DNA of 54,929 bases from Clostridiales bacterium. GTDB taxonomy: Bacteria; Bacillota; Clostridia; Christensenellales; Borkfalkiaceae. Below, piece by piece: positions 16,701 through 25,769 of the stretch. The stretch covers positions 1 through 54,929 of the forward strand of contig SVIW01000011.1 in NCBI GenBank assembly GCA_015069295.1, given 5' to 3'. Positions within the stretch are counted from its first letter, which is position 1, and each line of letters begins with the position of its first letter. The position numbers were made by a program, and so were the translations under genes. Under the pieces are notes generated by a model. That model was not told the DNA's origin and made no database searches. It saw only the letters and a program-made list of their open reading frames with translations.

Positions 16701-17099
16701 ATGGAAACGGAGATTTTTAAAATAATCGGCATTGCGTTCGTTACGGCGATAACCGCCGTGCTTTTGCGCTCGACAAAGCCCGAATTGTCTTTTGCCGTAA
16801 CGGTTACAGGCATTCTCGTTATTTTGTTATTCGTCGTAGACGCACTGCAAAACACCTTTTCCTTGTTTACTTCTTTGGCGGAGCTTACGGGGGTGGAAAA
16901 CGGCTTGGTGAAAATTTTACTAAAGATTGTAGGAGTGGGATATATCACCGAATTTGGAGCGGGAATTTTAAACGATTTCGGGTCAAATTCTGTGGCGGAC
17001 AAGGTGGTTTTGGCGGGGAAATTGACGATCGTATTGCTTTCCGTGCCCGTTTTGGAGGGGTTGATAAAAATGATTAAAAGTTTTTTACAGTTTGTATGA
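16701..17099 (+). CDS. spoIIIAD: Stage III sporulation protein AD (SpoIIIAD)
   Basis: 132 residues with three or four membrane helices. It starts METEIFKIIGIAFVTAITAVLLRSTKPE, with the K-P turn typical of AD and resembling AC. The GAGILNDFGSNSVADKV motif near residues 90-107 is the family signature. It overlaps the spoIIIAE start by 4 bp (ATGA), which suggests translational coupling. Confidence 0.92.
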   Translation: METEIFKIIGIAFVTAITAVLLRSTKPELSFAVTVTGILVILLFVVDALQNTFSLFTSLAELTGVENGLVKILLKIVGVGYITEFGAGILNDFGSNSVADKVVLAGKLTIVLLSVPVLEGLIKMIKSFLQFV

Positions 17100-18322
17100 A
17101 AAGTCTTTTTAAACCTATAAAAAAACAAAAACCCAATCTTTTTTTAGCGATAGCTATTTTAATTTTATGCATTCTTTCTTTATGCGGGATTTCTGCGGAT
17201 ACACGGGTGAATGCGGAGGGTTTACAAGAAGAAAAAGCGGAAGAAGGGTACGAGGAGTTAAGCGATTCGGTGCAAGACCAAATTGAAAATCTCGATTTAG
17301 AAGACTTGCAGGCGTATCTCAATACCTTGGAAGGCTTTAAAGGAAAAAACGTAAAGGAAAGCTTGTTAGAATACGTCCAAGGCGGAAAAATGGATTACGG
17401 CTCTTTCTTCGAGGGCTTGTTGCGCGTTTTCTTTTCTAAAATAGCGGAGATTATGCCTGCGTTTGCCTGTATTACGGCGATAGCCTTGCTTTCGGGGCTA
17501 TTGTCGATGTTGAAAAGCTCTGCGGCGGGCAATACGGCTTCGGAAATGATATTTTTGATTACGTACGCCGCTGCGTTAATACCGTTGATAGCCGTACTAA
17601 TCGAATGTTTCCAAGAAACGTTTGAGGGCGTGTCCTCGATGACGAGACAAATGCAGGCGGTTTTTCCGTTGATGCTAACCCTGCTCTCCGCAAGCGGCAG
17701 TTCGGTTTCGGCGGCGATTTGCCGTCCCGCCGTTGGCTTTTTTTCCACGACCATCGTTACGATTATCGAAACCGTCGTATTGCCCTTGACGGTAACGATG
17801 ATGGCGTTTTCTATGGCAGGGAATTTAACGAAAGAATTAAAAATCGGCAAATTTACCGCTTTTTTCAAAAGTATAAACAAATGGATTTTAGGGGTATGCG
17901 CTTCCGTTTTCGGGCTGTTTTTTACCGTGCAGGGGATTACCTCGGCGACCTACGACGGGGTGGTGCGCCGCGCTGCGAAATATGCAATCGGCAACGGCGT
18001 GCCCATTGTCGGGGGCTTTCTTTCGGGCGGGTTCGATTTGGTGGTTGCCGGTAGTGTTTTGATAAAAAATTCGCTGGGCAGTATGAGTATTTTTATGATG
18101 ATTTCCGTGCTGTTCGAGCCTTTGATTTTGCTGATTTGCGTTACCTTTATGCTGCGTCTTGTTGCGGCGACTACGCAACCGTTCGGCGATTCTCGAATTT
18201 CCGATTTTTTGGGGGAAACGGCGGATAATTTACAGTATTGCACGGCAGGGTTATTGATTACGGCGTTTTTATATTTTCTTTCGATCGTATTGATGGTGTG
18301 TTGTACGGAGGCTTTGTTTTGA
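17096..18322 (+). CDS. spoIIIAE: Stage III sporulation protein AE (SpoIIIAE)
   Basis: 408 residues. An N-terminal signal-like helix (about 16-33, LFLAIAILILCILSLCGIS) is followed by a charged extracytoplasmic region (about 38-100), then at least six membrane segments in a permease-like arrangement. QMQAVFPLMLTLLSASG and GFLSGGFDLVVAGSVLIKNSLG are recognisable SpoIIIAE segments. It probably forms the membrane pore of the SpoIIIA complex. The ATG lies within the end of AD; its stop overlaps the TTG of AF. Confidence 0.93.
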   Translation: MKSLFKPIKKQKPNLFLAIAILILCILSLCGISADTRVNAEGLQEEKAEEGYEELSDSVQDQIENLDLEDLQAYLNTLEGFKGKNVKESLLEYVQGGKMDYGSFFEGLLRVFFSKIAEIMPAFACITAIALLSGLLSMLKSSAAGNTASEMIFLITYAAALIPLIAVLIECFQETFEGVSSMTRQMQAVFPLMLTLLSASGSSVSAAICRPAVGFFSTTIVTIIETVVLPLTVTMMAFSMAGNLTKELKIGKFTAFFKSINKWILGVCASVFGLFFTVQGITSATYDGVVRRAAKYAIGNGVPIVGGFLSGGFDLVVAGSVLIKNSLGSMSIFMMISVLFEPLILLICVTFMLRLVAATTQPFGDSRISDFLGETADNLQYCTAGLLITAFLYFLSIVLMVCCTEALF

Positions 18323-18807
18323 ACGGATACGTGTTAGCGGTTATCGGAACGGTATTGATTTCTGCGGTCGTAACGGCGATTATTCCAGAGGGGAAAACTT
18401 CGTCCGTTGTCAAAGGCGTTACCCGCCTTGCCTGCGTACTGGCGATCGTTGCGCCCATACTCTCCTTTTTTGCGAAAGGTAATCAGGCGGACGGGGAAAA
18501 TAAAACGGGGATTTTTCAAGAGATAGGCATAGAAACGGACGGGGCGTACATACAGTATGTTAGTGCTATACGTGTAACGGAAGCGGAAAAATCGATAAAA
18601 AAGGAGATACGAGAAAAGTACGCCGCACAAATCGAGGTGCGCTTACGTTGGGAATATACCGCGGAGGAATACGGGGGCTATCAAGGTGAAAGGGTGAAAA
18701 TTACGCAAATCCAAGTCCTTTGCGAGGACGAATCCGCAAAGAGGCAAAAAAAGGAAATAGGGCAATATTTGGCAAATGCTTACGGCTGCGAGGTGGTGCT
18801 TGAGTAG
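18319..18807 (+). CDS. spoIIIAF: Stage III sporulation protein AF (SpoIIIAF), TTG start
   Basis: 162 residues. Two N-terminal membrane helices (about 5-22 and 34-53), with IIPEGKTSSVVKGV between them as is typical of AF, then a soluble alpha/beta ring-building domain. I chose TTG 18319 because GGAGG (18307-18311) stands 7 bp upstream and TTGA overlaps the AE stop by 3 bp, the same kind of coupling as between AD and AE. The C-terminal domain starts around YIQYVSAIRVTEAEKSIKKEI. Confidence 0.88.
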   Translation: MNGYVLAVIGTVLISAVVTAIIPEGKTSSVVKGVTRLACVLAIVAPILSFFAKGNQADGENKTGIFQEIGIETDGAYIQYVSAIRVTEAEKSIKKEIREKYAAQIEVRLRWEYTAEEYGGYQGERVKITQIQVLCEDESAKRQKKEIGQYLANAYGCEVVLE

Positions 18808-19192
18808 AAAGATAGGCGATACGTCCGCAAAAAACGAAAAAAAGGGGTTCTTTTCCAAATGTAACGGTAAAACGAAAGAAATCCTGTTGTTTTGTCTTCT
18901 TGCGGCGATACTATTATTCGCCGCGTGGCGGCTTTTCGGCGGAAAGGATTCGGAAACGGCGTCGTTGGAGATGAGCGAAACGGAAGCGAAGGTAATACGG
19001 ATTTTGGAAGAAATAGACGGGGTGGGCGAAGCCAGCGTTATGGTATACGAAACGGAGGACGGAGCGCAAAGCGCGGTCGTCGTTTGTGAGGGGGCGGAAC
19101 GGTTTTCCGTGGTCGTGGACGTTCGAGAGGCGGTGGCAACGGCGCTCGGGATTCCGCAAAAATCGGTCAAAGTGTATTTAAAAAAAGAATAA
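18800..19192 (+). CDS. spoIIIAG: Stage III sporulation protein AG (SpoIIIAG)
   Basis: 130 residues. A short cytoplasmic start, one membrane helix (about 31-48, EILLFCLLAAILLFAAW), then a small ring-building domain ending in VREAVATALGIPQKSVKVYLKKE, the best conserved SpoIIIAG segment. AG forms the large ring of the channel in the intermembrane space. TTG 18800 has GAGGTGG upstream and overlaps the AF stop by 8 bp; an in-frame ATG at 18776 is the alternative. It is shorter than the Bacillus protein (229 residues). Confidence 0.85.
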   Translation: MSRKIGDTSAKNEKKGFFSKCNGKTKEILLFCLLAAILLFAAWRLFGGKDSETASLEMSETEAKVIRILEEIDGVGEASVMVYETEDGAQSAVVVCEGAERFSVVVDVREAVATALGIPQKSVKVYLKKE

Positions 19193-19204
19193 GGAGATAA
19201 ATTT

Positions 19205-19696
19205 ATGTCGAACAAAAAGAAAATTATCGTGATGACTTCCTTGGTGCTGTTGCTTGCCGTTACGGCAATCTTCAATTTCGTGTTTGCAAGCACGACGACG
19301 GCTGCCGCCGTGGAGGACGGCGGAGTAACGACGGCGAACTATTTTACTACCTACCGCGCCGAGCGTACTACGACTCGCAACGAGGAGATCGTGCAGCTTG
19401 ACAGCGTGATTGCGCTCTATGAAGAAGGGGACGAAAAGTACGAGGCGGCAACCGAAAAGAAGATGGATATCGTTGCGGCGATGGAGAAGGAATTGGTGCT
19501 TGAAAATATGGTAAGATCGCTGGGATTTTCCGATGCGGTAGTATCCGTTTCTACGGAGAGCGATAATATTAACGTCTTTATCAATTCGTCCGAACTCAAT
19601 TACGATACGGCGCTTTCCATCTACAATATGATGAAAAATGAAACGGGGGTTGTCGCAGGAAACGTGATTATTATGCCCGTGTATGCAGAAAGCTGA
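19205..19696 (+). CDS. spoIIIAH: Stage III sporulation protein AH (SpoIIIAH)
   Basis: 163 residues. One N-terminal membrane helix (about 8-28), a linker, and a YscJ/FliF-like domain (about 55-163). MDIVAAMEKELVLENMVRSLGFSDAVVSV and the end GVVAGNVIIMPV are typical of SpoIIIAH, which meets forespore SpoIIQ across the intermembrane space. AAGGAG precedes ATG 19205. It is the last spoIIIA gene; no strong hairpin follows before the next promoter. Confidence 0.92.
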   Translation: MSNKKKIIVMTSLVLLLAVTAIFNFVFASTTTAAAVEDGGVTTANYFTTYRAERTTTRNEEIVQLDSVIALYEEGDEKYEAATEKKMDIVAAMEKELVLENMVRSLGFSDAVVSVSTESDNINVFINSSELNYDTALSIYNMMKNETGVVAGNVIIMPVYAES

Positions 19697-19786
19697 AAAA
19701 AAGCATAAAAAATATCCTTCAAACAGTAGAAATATTCAAAAAGATGTGGTATAATGTATATAATGAAAGTAAGGAGATCTTTTTGA

Positions 19787-20176
19787 ATGTCCAATATCAG
19801 ATTAACGTCTAATGACAAACAGAGCGGAAAAATCGTCTATAACGCAGGGATCGTGCAAAACATTGTCGAGCTTGCGGTGGCGGAAGTAGAAGGCACGGTG
19901 CCCGCGCAAGGCAAGAAGAGCGGTATTTCGCTGTACATTGAAAAGGACGGCGTGTATGCGGACGTTTCCGTTGTCGTGAAATACGGCTATAACGTTCCCG
20001 AATTGGCGTACAGAATCCAGCAATCGGTAAAGCAGAGCGTAGAAAATATGACGCATTATAAGGTTGCGCAGGTAGACGTTCACGTGCAGGACGTAGTATT
20101 TTGCGACGGAGTTCCGGCTTTTGATAAAGAGGAAACCCGCGAGAATTCTACGGCGGAAGACAAGAAAGAAGAATAA
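19787..20176 (+). CDS. Asp23/Gls24 family envelope stress protein
   Basis: 129 residues with the Gls24/Asp23 core: KIVYNAGIVQNIVELAVAEVEGTV, DVSVVVKYGYNVPELAYRIQQSVKQSVENMTHYKVAQVDVHVQDVVF. Family members sit under the membrane and relate to envelope stress or fatty-acid metabolism; here, next to nusB, it matches the B. subtilis yqhY position. AAGGAGAT precedes ATG 19787. A TATAAT (19750-19755) lies upstream without a good -35. Confidence 0.9.
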   Translation: MSNIRLTSNDKQSGKIVYNAGIVQNIVELAVAEVEGTVPAQGKKSGISLYIEKDGVYADVSVVVKYGYNVPELAYRIQQSVKQSVENMTHYKVAQVDVHVQDVVFCDGVPAFDKEETRENSTAEDKKEE

Positions 20177-20188
20177 AAATAAAGAAGA

Positions 20189-20214
20189 CCTTTGCGTGTA
20201 CGCGCAGGGGTTTT
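20189..20214 (+). terminator. Weak terminator after Asp23-like gene
   Basis: 8-bp stem CCTTTGCG / CGCAGGGG with G-U pairs, followed by only T4. It may allow read-through into nusB. Confidence 0.5.
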
Positions 20215-20247
20215 CCTTGTAATTATACGGTATTTACGGAGAGCAGT

Positions 20248-20646
20248 ATGAGAAATGCAGCAAGAGAAGCAGCGCTGAATATTATTTTTGCGCAACAATT
20301 TAACAGCGATTGTATGGACTCGTTAAAGAGAAAGATTTTCAAACAGTTTGGGGTTTTGGATAATGAAGACGACCTTTCTTTTGCCTCGAATTTGGTGGCG
20401 ACGGTGGAACAGCACCGCGCGGAACTGATTGCGGGGATTGAAGAGGCTTGTCATCATTATCGGGAAAACCGTATCAATCCTACGGATAAGAGCATTTTGC
20501 TGATTGCGATGGCGGAAATTCGTTATTTTGACGATATCCCGCCCGTCGTGTCCGTTTCCGAGGCAACGGGGCTTGCAAGAAAGTATTCGACGGAGACGAG
20601 CGCGGATTTCGTAAACGGCGTCCTTTCGGGGGTTATCAATAAATAA
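20248..20646 (+). CDS. nusB: Transcription antitermination factor NusB
   Basis: 132-residue all-helical protein of the usual size. AREAALNIIFAQQF, NPTDKSILLIAMAEIRYFDDIPPVVSVSEATGLARKYS and DFVNGVLSGVINK are NusB signatures. With S10 (NusE) it binds boxA RNA for rRNA antitermination. ACGGAG lies upstream of ATG 20248. It is followed 18 bp later by folD, the usual Clostridia order. Confidence 0.95.
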   Translation: MRNAAREAALNIIFAQQFNSDCMDSLKRKIFKQFGVLDNEDDLSFASNLVATVEQHRAELIAGIEEACHHYRENRINPTDKSILLIAMAEIRYFDDIPPVVSVSEATGLARKYSTETSADFVNGVLSGVINK

Positions 20647-20664
20647 AACTAAAACGGAGTTATG

Positions 20665-21495
20665 ATGAAAATTATCGATGGAAAAGCTTTGTCGGCGCAA
20701 CTGCGGGCAGAGTTAAAGGAAAAAATTGAACACGCTAAAAAGAAACCGGGGTTAGCCGTCATTATCGTCGGCGAGGACCCCGCTTCCCGTATTTACGTGC
20801 GGAATAAAATTAAGGCTTGCGAGGAGTTGGGGATTCGTTCTTACGCGTACGAGTTGCCTGCTCTTTCCACGCAAAAAGAAGTGGAAGACCTTTTGGATAA
20901 GCTTGCTATGGACGAAGAGGTGGACGGTATATTGCTGCAATTGCCTTTGCCTGCGCACTTGGATTCGGACGCGGCGATTAAACGTATTCCGCATAGCAAG
21001 GACGTGGACGGATTTTCTGCGCAAAATTTGGGGTTGTTATTGCAAAATAAACAAGGAATTGCGGCTTGTACCCCGCTTGGCGTTATGAAAATGCTGGAAA
21101 ATGCGGGGATAGACCCCGCGGGCAAGCACGCCGTCGTTATCGGGCGCAGCGAAACGGTAGGAAAACCGATGGCGTTGCTTTTGTTAAACGCAAACGCAAC
21201 GGTAACGATTTGCCACAGCAAAACGAGGGACTTGGAAGCTATTTGCCGTACGGCGGATATTTTGATTGCCGCGGTAGGCAAGGCGAAATTTGTCAAAGAA
21301 AATATGGTAAAGGAAGGGGCTGTCGTTATCGACGTGGGGATAAACCGCGACGAAAACGGGAAGATTTGCGGGGACGTGGATTTTGAAGAAGTGAAAGAAA
21401 AAACCTCCTTTATCACTCCCGTTCCGGGCGGCGTAGGCCCTATGACGATTACTATGTTGATGTATAATACTTATAGGACGGCTTGTGAGGAGTAA
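20665..21495 (+). CDS. folD: Bifunctional methylene-THF dehydrogenase / methenyl-THF cyclohydrolase
   Basis: 276 residues. It interconverts 5,10-methylene-, methenyl- and 10-formyl-THF. Motifs: VGEDPASRIYVRNKIKACEELGI with the catalytic Lys, GILLQLPLPAHLD, KDVDGFSAQNLG, the Rossmann loop VVIGRSETVGKPMALLL, and VPGGVGPMTITMLMYNT at the end. Two adjacent ATGs exist at 20662 and 20665; GGAG is only 2 bp from the first and 5 bp from the second, so I prefer 20665. Confidence 0.95.
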   Translation: MKIIDGKALSAQLRAELKEKIEHAKKKPGLAVIIVGEDPASRIYVRNKIKACEELGIRSYAYELPALSTQKEVEDLLDKLAMDEEVDGILLQLPLPAHLDSDAAIKRIPHSKDVDGFSAQNLGLLLQNKQGIAACTPLGVMKMLENAGIDPAGKHAVVIGRSETVGKPMALLLLNANATVTICHSKTRDLEAICRTADILIAAVGKAKFVKENMVKEGAVVIDVGINRDENGKICGDVDFEEVKEKTSFITPVPGGVGPMTITMLMYNTYRTACEE

Positions 21496-21500
21496 AGACT

Positions 21501-22379
21501 GTGATCGACTTTAATCTTTTATACGACCGATACGTAAACGAATTTGAAACGTATGCAAATACATACGCGGACAAGCTGCATACCAAACCCGAGCTTTTGG
21601 GTGAAAGTATGCTGTATAGCTTATTGAACGGAGGGAAACGGATTCGTCCCGTTTTGGCGTTGGCTTGCGCGGACGTTTTGGCGCTGCCGCACGAAGAGGT
21701 ATTGCCGTACGCTTTGGCGCTGGAAATGATTCATACCTATTCGTTGATACACGACGACCTTCCCGCTATGGACAACGACGATTACCGTCGCGGTAAATTA
21801 TCGAGCCATAAGAAATTTGGAGAGGATAACGCAATTTTGGCGGGCGACGGGCTGTTAAACGAAGCGTACGCGCTTTGTTTTCAACAATGCTTAAAGGGTG
21901 AAAAGTACGTACTGGCGTCGAGCTTTTTAAACGAGTGCGCAGGCGTTTACGGAATGATTGCCGGACAATCGGCGGATTTGTATTATTCGCAGGAAAATAA
22001 AGACGTTTCGGAAGAAGAACTTGCGTATATACACGAGCATAAAACGGGAAAACTCTTGCTTGCGCCCGTGGCAATCGTTGGGATTTTAAGCGGAAAAGCT
22101 TATCTTGCGTTGGAGCGGTTTGGAAAGCTGTTAGGGTTGCTTTTTCAGATTACGGACGATATTTTAGACGTTACGGGAGATTCGAAACAGCTTGGGAAAA
22201 CGGTAGGCAAGGACGAAAAAGAAAACAAGCTTACCTACGTAAAGCTTTACGGTTTGGAAGGGGCGAAAGTGCGCGCGGATATGTGCGCAAAGGATTGTCT
22301 TGCCGTCTTGGAAGGGATTGACGGGGAAACCGATTTCTTAAAAGAGCTTGTACAATACGTTTTAAAACGTAGCAATTAA
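21501..22379 (+). CDS. ispA: Farnesyl/geranylgeranyl-type polyprenyl synthase
   Basis: 292 residues, GTG start with GAGGAG upstream, 5 bp after folD. A trans-prenyltransferase that condenses IPP with allylic diphosphates. First Asp-rich motif DDLPAMDND, second DDILD, with GGKRIRP near the N-terminus. The small residue pattern before the first motif (EMIHTYSLIHDD) fits a short-chain product such as farnesyl diphosphate. xseA and xseB, which often stand just before ispA in Firmicutes, are absent here. Confidence 0.92.
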   Translation: MIDFNLLYDRYVNEFETYANTYADKLHTKPELLGESMLYSLLNGGKRIRPVLALACADVLALPHEEVLPYALALEMIHTYSLIHDDLPAMDNDDYRRGKLSSHKKFGEDNAILAGDGLLNEAYALCFQQCLKGEKYVLASSFLNECAGVYGMIAGQSADLYYSQENKDVSEEELAYIHEHKTGKLLLAPVAIVGILSGKAYLALERFGKLLGLLFQITDDILDVTGDSKQLGKTVGKDEKENKLTYVKLYGLEGAKVRADMCAKDCLAVLEGIDGETDFLKELVQYVLKRSN

Positions 22380-22407
22380 AATTTAGAATAAGGCGGAATA
22401 AAAAGTT

Positions 22408-24138
22408 ATGTTAAAAGACGTATCGCCTGAAAAAATTAAAAAGTATACGAAAAACGAGTTAAACGTTTTATGCGATAAATTGCGTTTGGTTATTTACGAT
22501 ACGGTTACCCGTTGCGGTGGACATCTTGCCTCTAATTTGGGCTCGGTGGAATCTATCGTCGCGCTTTTTTATACCTTCGATTTTCCAAACGACAAAATCG
22601 TTTTCGACGTAGGGCATCAATGCTATCCCTATAAATTGCTTTCGGGAAGATACGAGCGTTTTTCCACCCTTCGCCAAGCGGGCGGGATTTCCGGTTTTCC
22701 CAAGCGCAACGAAAGCGAGTACGACTCGTACGATACGGGACACGCGGGAACGTCCGTTTCGGCGGCGATTGGCTTGGCGAAAGCCCGTGATTTAAAAGGG
22801 GAAAAGCGTAACGTTATTGCGTATATCGGAGACGGTTCGTTTAATAACGGCTTGGTATACGAGGCGCTCAGCAGTTTAAAAATCGTAAATACGAATATTT
22901 TGATTATACTCAACGACAACGGTATGTCTATTTCGCCTACGGTAGGTGGTATGTATGACATAATAGCCGAAATCAAAAAGAACGGCAAAGAAGAGAATAT
23001 CCGTTTATTGGAAAGTTTCGGGCTTTCTTACGTAGGGGTAAAAAACGGGAACGATTTAGAGGAAATGCTCGATTCCGTCGCGCAAGCGAAAGAGATGCTG
23101 AAAAACGGCTCGGTGCTTTTGCATATCGCAACGAAAAAGGGGAAGGGCTATGAATTTAGCGAAGAACACCCTACGAACACGCACGGCATTCCGCCCGTCG
23201 GTTCGCCGAAGGAAAAGGAGTATTCGGAGGTTTTAGGGGAAACTTTGTGCGCGTTGGCGGAAAAAGACCCTTCTATCACCGTAGTTTCCGCGGCGATGAA
23301 AGAGGCGTTGGGGCTTAGCGAGTTTTTCAAAAACTATCCCGAACGGGCTTTTGACGTCGGAATATGCGAGGAAAACGCCTCGGTGCTTTGCGCGTCGATG
23401 GCTGCGGGGGGATTAAAGCCCTATTACGCGATTTATTCGACCTTTTTACAGCGCGCTTTCGATGAGATTATCCACGATATTTGCGCGCAAGATATGCCCG
23501 TTACGATGTGTATAGACCGTGCGGGAATTTCCGGGGCGGACGGCGAAACCCATCAAGGGGTGTTTGATTTGTCCTATCTGTCTTTCATTCCGAATATGAC
23601 GATTGCCGTTCCGAAAGATACCGAAGAATTACGGGAAATGTTGCATTTTAGCGCAACCTATCCCCATCCGTTGGCAATCCGTTATCCTCGTGCGGGCAGA
23701 GTATTGTTCGAAAACGGCGAAAAAACGCCGATCGTTGCGGGGAAATGGGAGTATTTACACAAAACTAATTCGGCAAAAGCAACGGTATTGGCTGCGGGCG
23801 AACGCTGCTTGATTATTGCGATGAAAGTCTTGAAAGCTTTGGAAAAGACGGGGAAATCCTTTAATATCGTCAACGCGCGTTTTGTAAAGCCTTTGGATAC
23901 GCAAATGCTGCAATCTATCGACAGCGAATACGTCGTAACGATGGAAGATAACGTAGCTTTGGGCGGGTTTGGAATGATGGTAAACGGGGAATTGCTCCGT
24001 TTGAATAAGACTTGCAAAGTGAAAAATTTTGCGTATCGGGACGAATTTATTCCCCAAGGCTCCGTTTCTGCCTTGCAAAGCGAATACGGCGTGGATTGCA
24101 AAGAGATAGAAAAGTATTTATTGGAAGTTCTTTTATGA
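22408..24138 (+). CDS. dxs: 1-deoxy-D-xylulose-5-phosphate synthase
   Basis: 576 residues, somewhat shorter than the usual ~620. The thiamine-PP-dependent entry enzyme of the MEP pathway (pyruvate + GAP to DXP). Visible: GHLASNLGSVES (N-terminal His), the ThDP/Mg motif GDGSFNNG followed by ILNDN, the pyrimidine-domain CIDRAGISGADGETHQGVFDLSYLSFIPN and the C-terminal transketolase domain VVTMEDNVALGGFG. A TATGTATGACATA palindrome at 22950 inside the gene resembles the repeat family elsewhere but also reads as ordinary Dxs sequence. Its stop overlaps tlyA by 4 bp. Confidence 0.95.
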   Translation: MLKDVSPEKIKKYTKNELNVLCDKLRLVIYDTVTRCGGHLASNLGSVESIVALFYTFDFPNDKIVFDVGHQCYPYKLLSGRYERFSTLRQAGGISGFPKRNESEYDSYDTGHAGTSVSAAIGLAKARDLKGEKRNVIAYIGDGSFNNGLVYEALSSLKIVNTNILIILNDNGMSISPTVGGMYDIIAEIKKNGKEENIRLLESFGLSYVGVKNGNDLEEMLDSVAQAKEMLKNGSVLLHIATKKGKGYEFSEEHPTNTHGIPPVGSPKEKEYSEVLGETLCALAEKDPSITVVSAAMKEALGLSEFFKNYPERAFDVGICEENASVLCASMAAGGLKPYYAIYSTFLQRAFDEIIHDICAQDMPVTMCIDRAGISGADGETHQGVFDLSYLSFIPNMTIAVPKDTEELREMLHFSATYPHPLAIRYPRAGRVLFENGEKTPIVAGKWEYLHKTNSAKATVLAAGERCLIIAMKVLKALEKTGKSFNIVNARFVKPLDTQMLQSIDSEYVVTMEDNVALGGFGMMVNGELLRLNKTCKVKNFAYRDEFIPQGSVSALQSEYGVDCKEIEKYLLEVLL

Positions 24139-24926
24139 GGGCGGACAAGTTTTTTGCGGAAAAATACGGATCGCGCACGAAGGCTGCCGAGGCGATAGAA
24201 AAAGGGTTGGTTTTATTAAACGGAAAACCGATAAAGCCTAAGACGGAAATAGAAAGCGACGAGGGGATTACCTTTCTTTGCGCGAAGGAGGAATTCGTAT
24301 CCAACGGCGGGTATAAATTAGACCGCGCGATAAAGGCGTTTTCCTATTCCGCAGCGGAAAAGGTTTTCGTGGACGTAGGGGCAAGTACGGGCGGATTTAC
24401 CGATTGTTTACTGCAAAACGGAGCGAAAAGAGTGTACGCCGTAGACGTGGGCGAAAGCTTATTGCATCCTACTTTGCTGGGAGACGAGCGGGTTATCGTG
24501 ATGGATAATACCAACGCGCGGTATTTAAAAAAAGACGATTTTCCCGAAGAAATAGACGGCGTTGTAACCGACGTCAGTTTTATTTCTTTGCGCTTGATTT
24601 TTCCCGTAATTAAGGCGATTTTAAAGGAAGACGGCGAAGCGTTCGTCTTGATAAAACCGCAGTTCGAATGTGAGAAAAAGCATATCGGAAAAAGCGGTAT
24701 CGTTTCTCCGTCCGCGCACGCGGGGATTGTAAAAAACGTCTTAAAATACCTGCAAGAACACGGTTTATACGCGCACGGGGTTATCAATGCGCCGATACGG
24801 AAAGGAAAGAATATCGAATACGTATTGTCTATCAAACCGATAGAAAAAGGCAAAAAATCGGACGAAGAATTGATAGAGACGATAAAGCGGCTCGTTAAAA
24901 ATAACAGTTTGGGGTTGTTGGAGTAG
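24135..24926 (+). CDS. tlyA: TlyA family rRNA 2'-O-methyltransferase (hemolysin A type)
   Basis: 263 residues: an N-terminal S4 RNA-binding domain (1-~60) and a FtsJ-like SAM methyltransferase domain (about 70-250) with motif I VFVDVGASTGGFTDCLLQNG and the tetrad region DVSFISLR...VLIKPQFE. Family members 2'-O-methylate cytidines in 16S/23S rRNA. The ATGA overlap with dxs indicates coupling. The position between dxs and nadK is standard for Clostridia and Bacillus (yqxC). Confidence 0.93.
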   Translation: MRADKFFAEKYGSRTKAAEAIEKGLVLLNGKPIKPKTEIESDEGITFLCAKEEFVSNGGYKLDRAIKAFSYSAAEKVFVDVGASTGGFTDCLLQNGAKRVYAVDVGESLLHPTLLGDERVIVMDNTNARYLKKDDFPEEIDGVVTDVSFISLRLIFPVIKAILKEDGEAFVLIKPQFECEKKHIGKSGIVSPSAHAGIVKNVLKYLQEHGLYAHGVINAPIRKGKNIEYVLSIKPIEKGKKSDEELIETIKRLVKNNSLGLLE

Positions 24927-24942
24927 ACAAAGGAGGAAATCG

Positions 24943-25749
24943 ATGAAAATAGGGGTGCTTGGGAATTCCACCGTAAAACAAACCTTGCAAACGATGGAAG
25001 AATTGACCGTATTTTTACGCGGTTTGGGGTATGATACGTTTTCCTATCTTACGCCAAGCGAAATCAAAGACGTGGACGTCGTGCTCGTTTTGGGCGGAGA
25101 CGGCGCGATTTTGCACGCGGCGGTCGTTGCGGCGCAGCGGCAGGCAAAAATCATCGGTATCAATTACGGAACGTTGGGGTTTTTGACCGAATATGAAAAG
25201 GACGAACGGGAGCAGGTAAAAGAATTGCTCTCTTCCTTGCAAAAGGGAGAATGTCCCATCGTTAAGCGCAGTTTATTGCAGTTAGAGGTAGACGGCGAAA
25301 TCTATTATGCGTTGAACGAAATTGCCATACAGCGCGACTACGGCTGGCTTTCGGAGACGGGAAAGCAGGTTTTGCGCTTGGAATTAGAGGCAAAAGAGGG
25401 TAAAGATACCATTTGTGGCGACGGGTTATTGATTTGCACGCCGACGGGTTCGACGGCGTATTCGTTGTCGGCGGGCGGGGCGATTTTAACCCCCGAAGTT
25501 CCCGTGATTATGATGACGCCAATCTGCGCGTTTTCAATGCGCGCCCGCCCAATCGTATTTTCTGACACGGACGAGTTTATCGTGCGTACAGAGGGCGGCA
25601 AAGGTATGATTTTGGCAGACGGACGTGTTGTGGCTACGCTAGAAGAGGGAAAAGAAATTCGTATCAAAAAAGCGCCGTTTACAGCCGATTTTCCCGCCAA
25701 GAAAAACGCGGATTTTTTTGCAAGGGTACGAAATAAATTAAACGGATAA
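24943..25749 (+). CDS. nadK: NAD kinase
   Basis: 268 residues. Makes NADP from NAD and ATP or polyphosphate. The catalytic GGDGA (in LGGDGAILHAA), the NE motif (LNEIAIQRD) and GDGLLICTPTGSTAYSLSAGG are all present. AGGAGG lies ahead of ATG 24943. Part of the dxs-tlyA-nadK-argR-recN string. Confidence 0.95.
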   Translation: MKIGVLGNSTVKQTLQTMEELTVFLRGLGYDTFSYLTPSEIKDVDVVLVLGGDGAILHAAVVAAQRQAKIIGINYGTLGFLTEYEKDEREQVKELLSSLQKGECPIVKRSLLQLEVDGEIYYALNEIAIQRDYGWLSETGKQVLRLELEAKEGKDTICGDGLLICTPTGSTAYSLSAGGAILTPEVPVIMMTPICAFSMRARPIVFSDTDEFIVRTEGGKGMILADGRVVATLEEGKEIRIKKAPFTADFPAKKNADFFARVRNKLNG

Positions 25750-25769
25750 TAAAGGAAAGGGGTGTACAT

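Noticed and set aside
22950-22962. TATGTATGACATA palindrome inside dxs, one mismatch from the repeat family.
   Set aside because: The encoded residues (GGMYDIIAEIKKNG) fit an ordinary Dxs loop with no extra length, so a chance match is as likely. Not counted as a family member.
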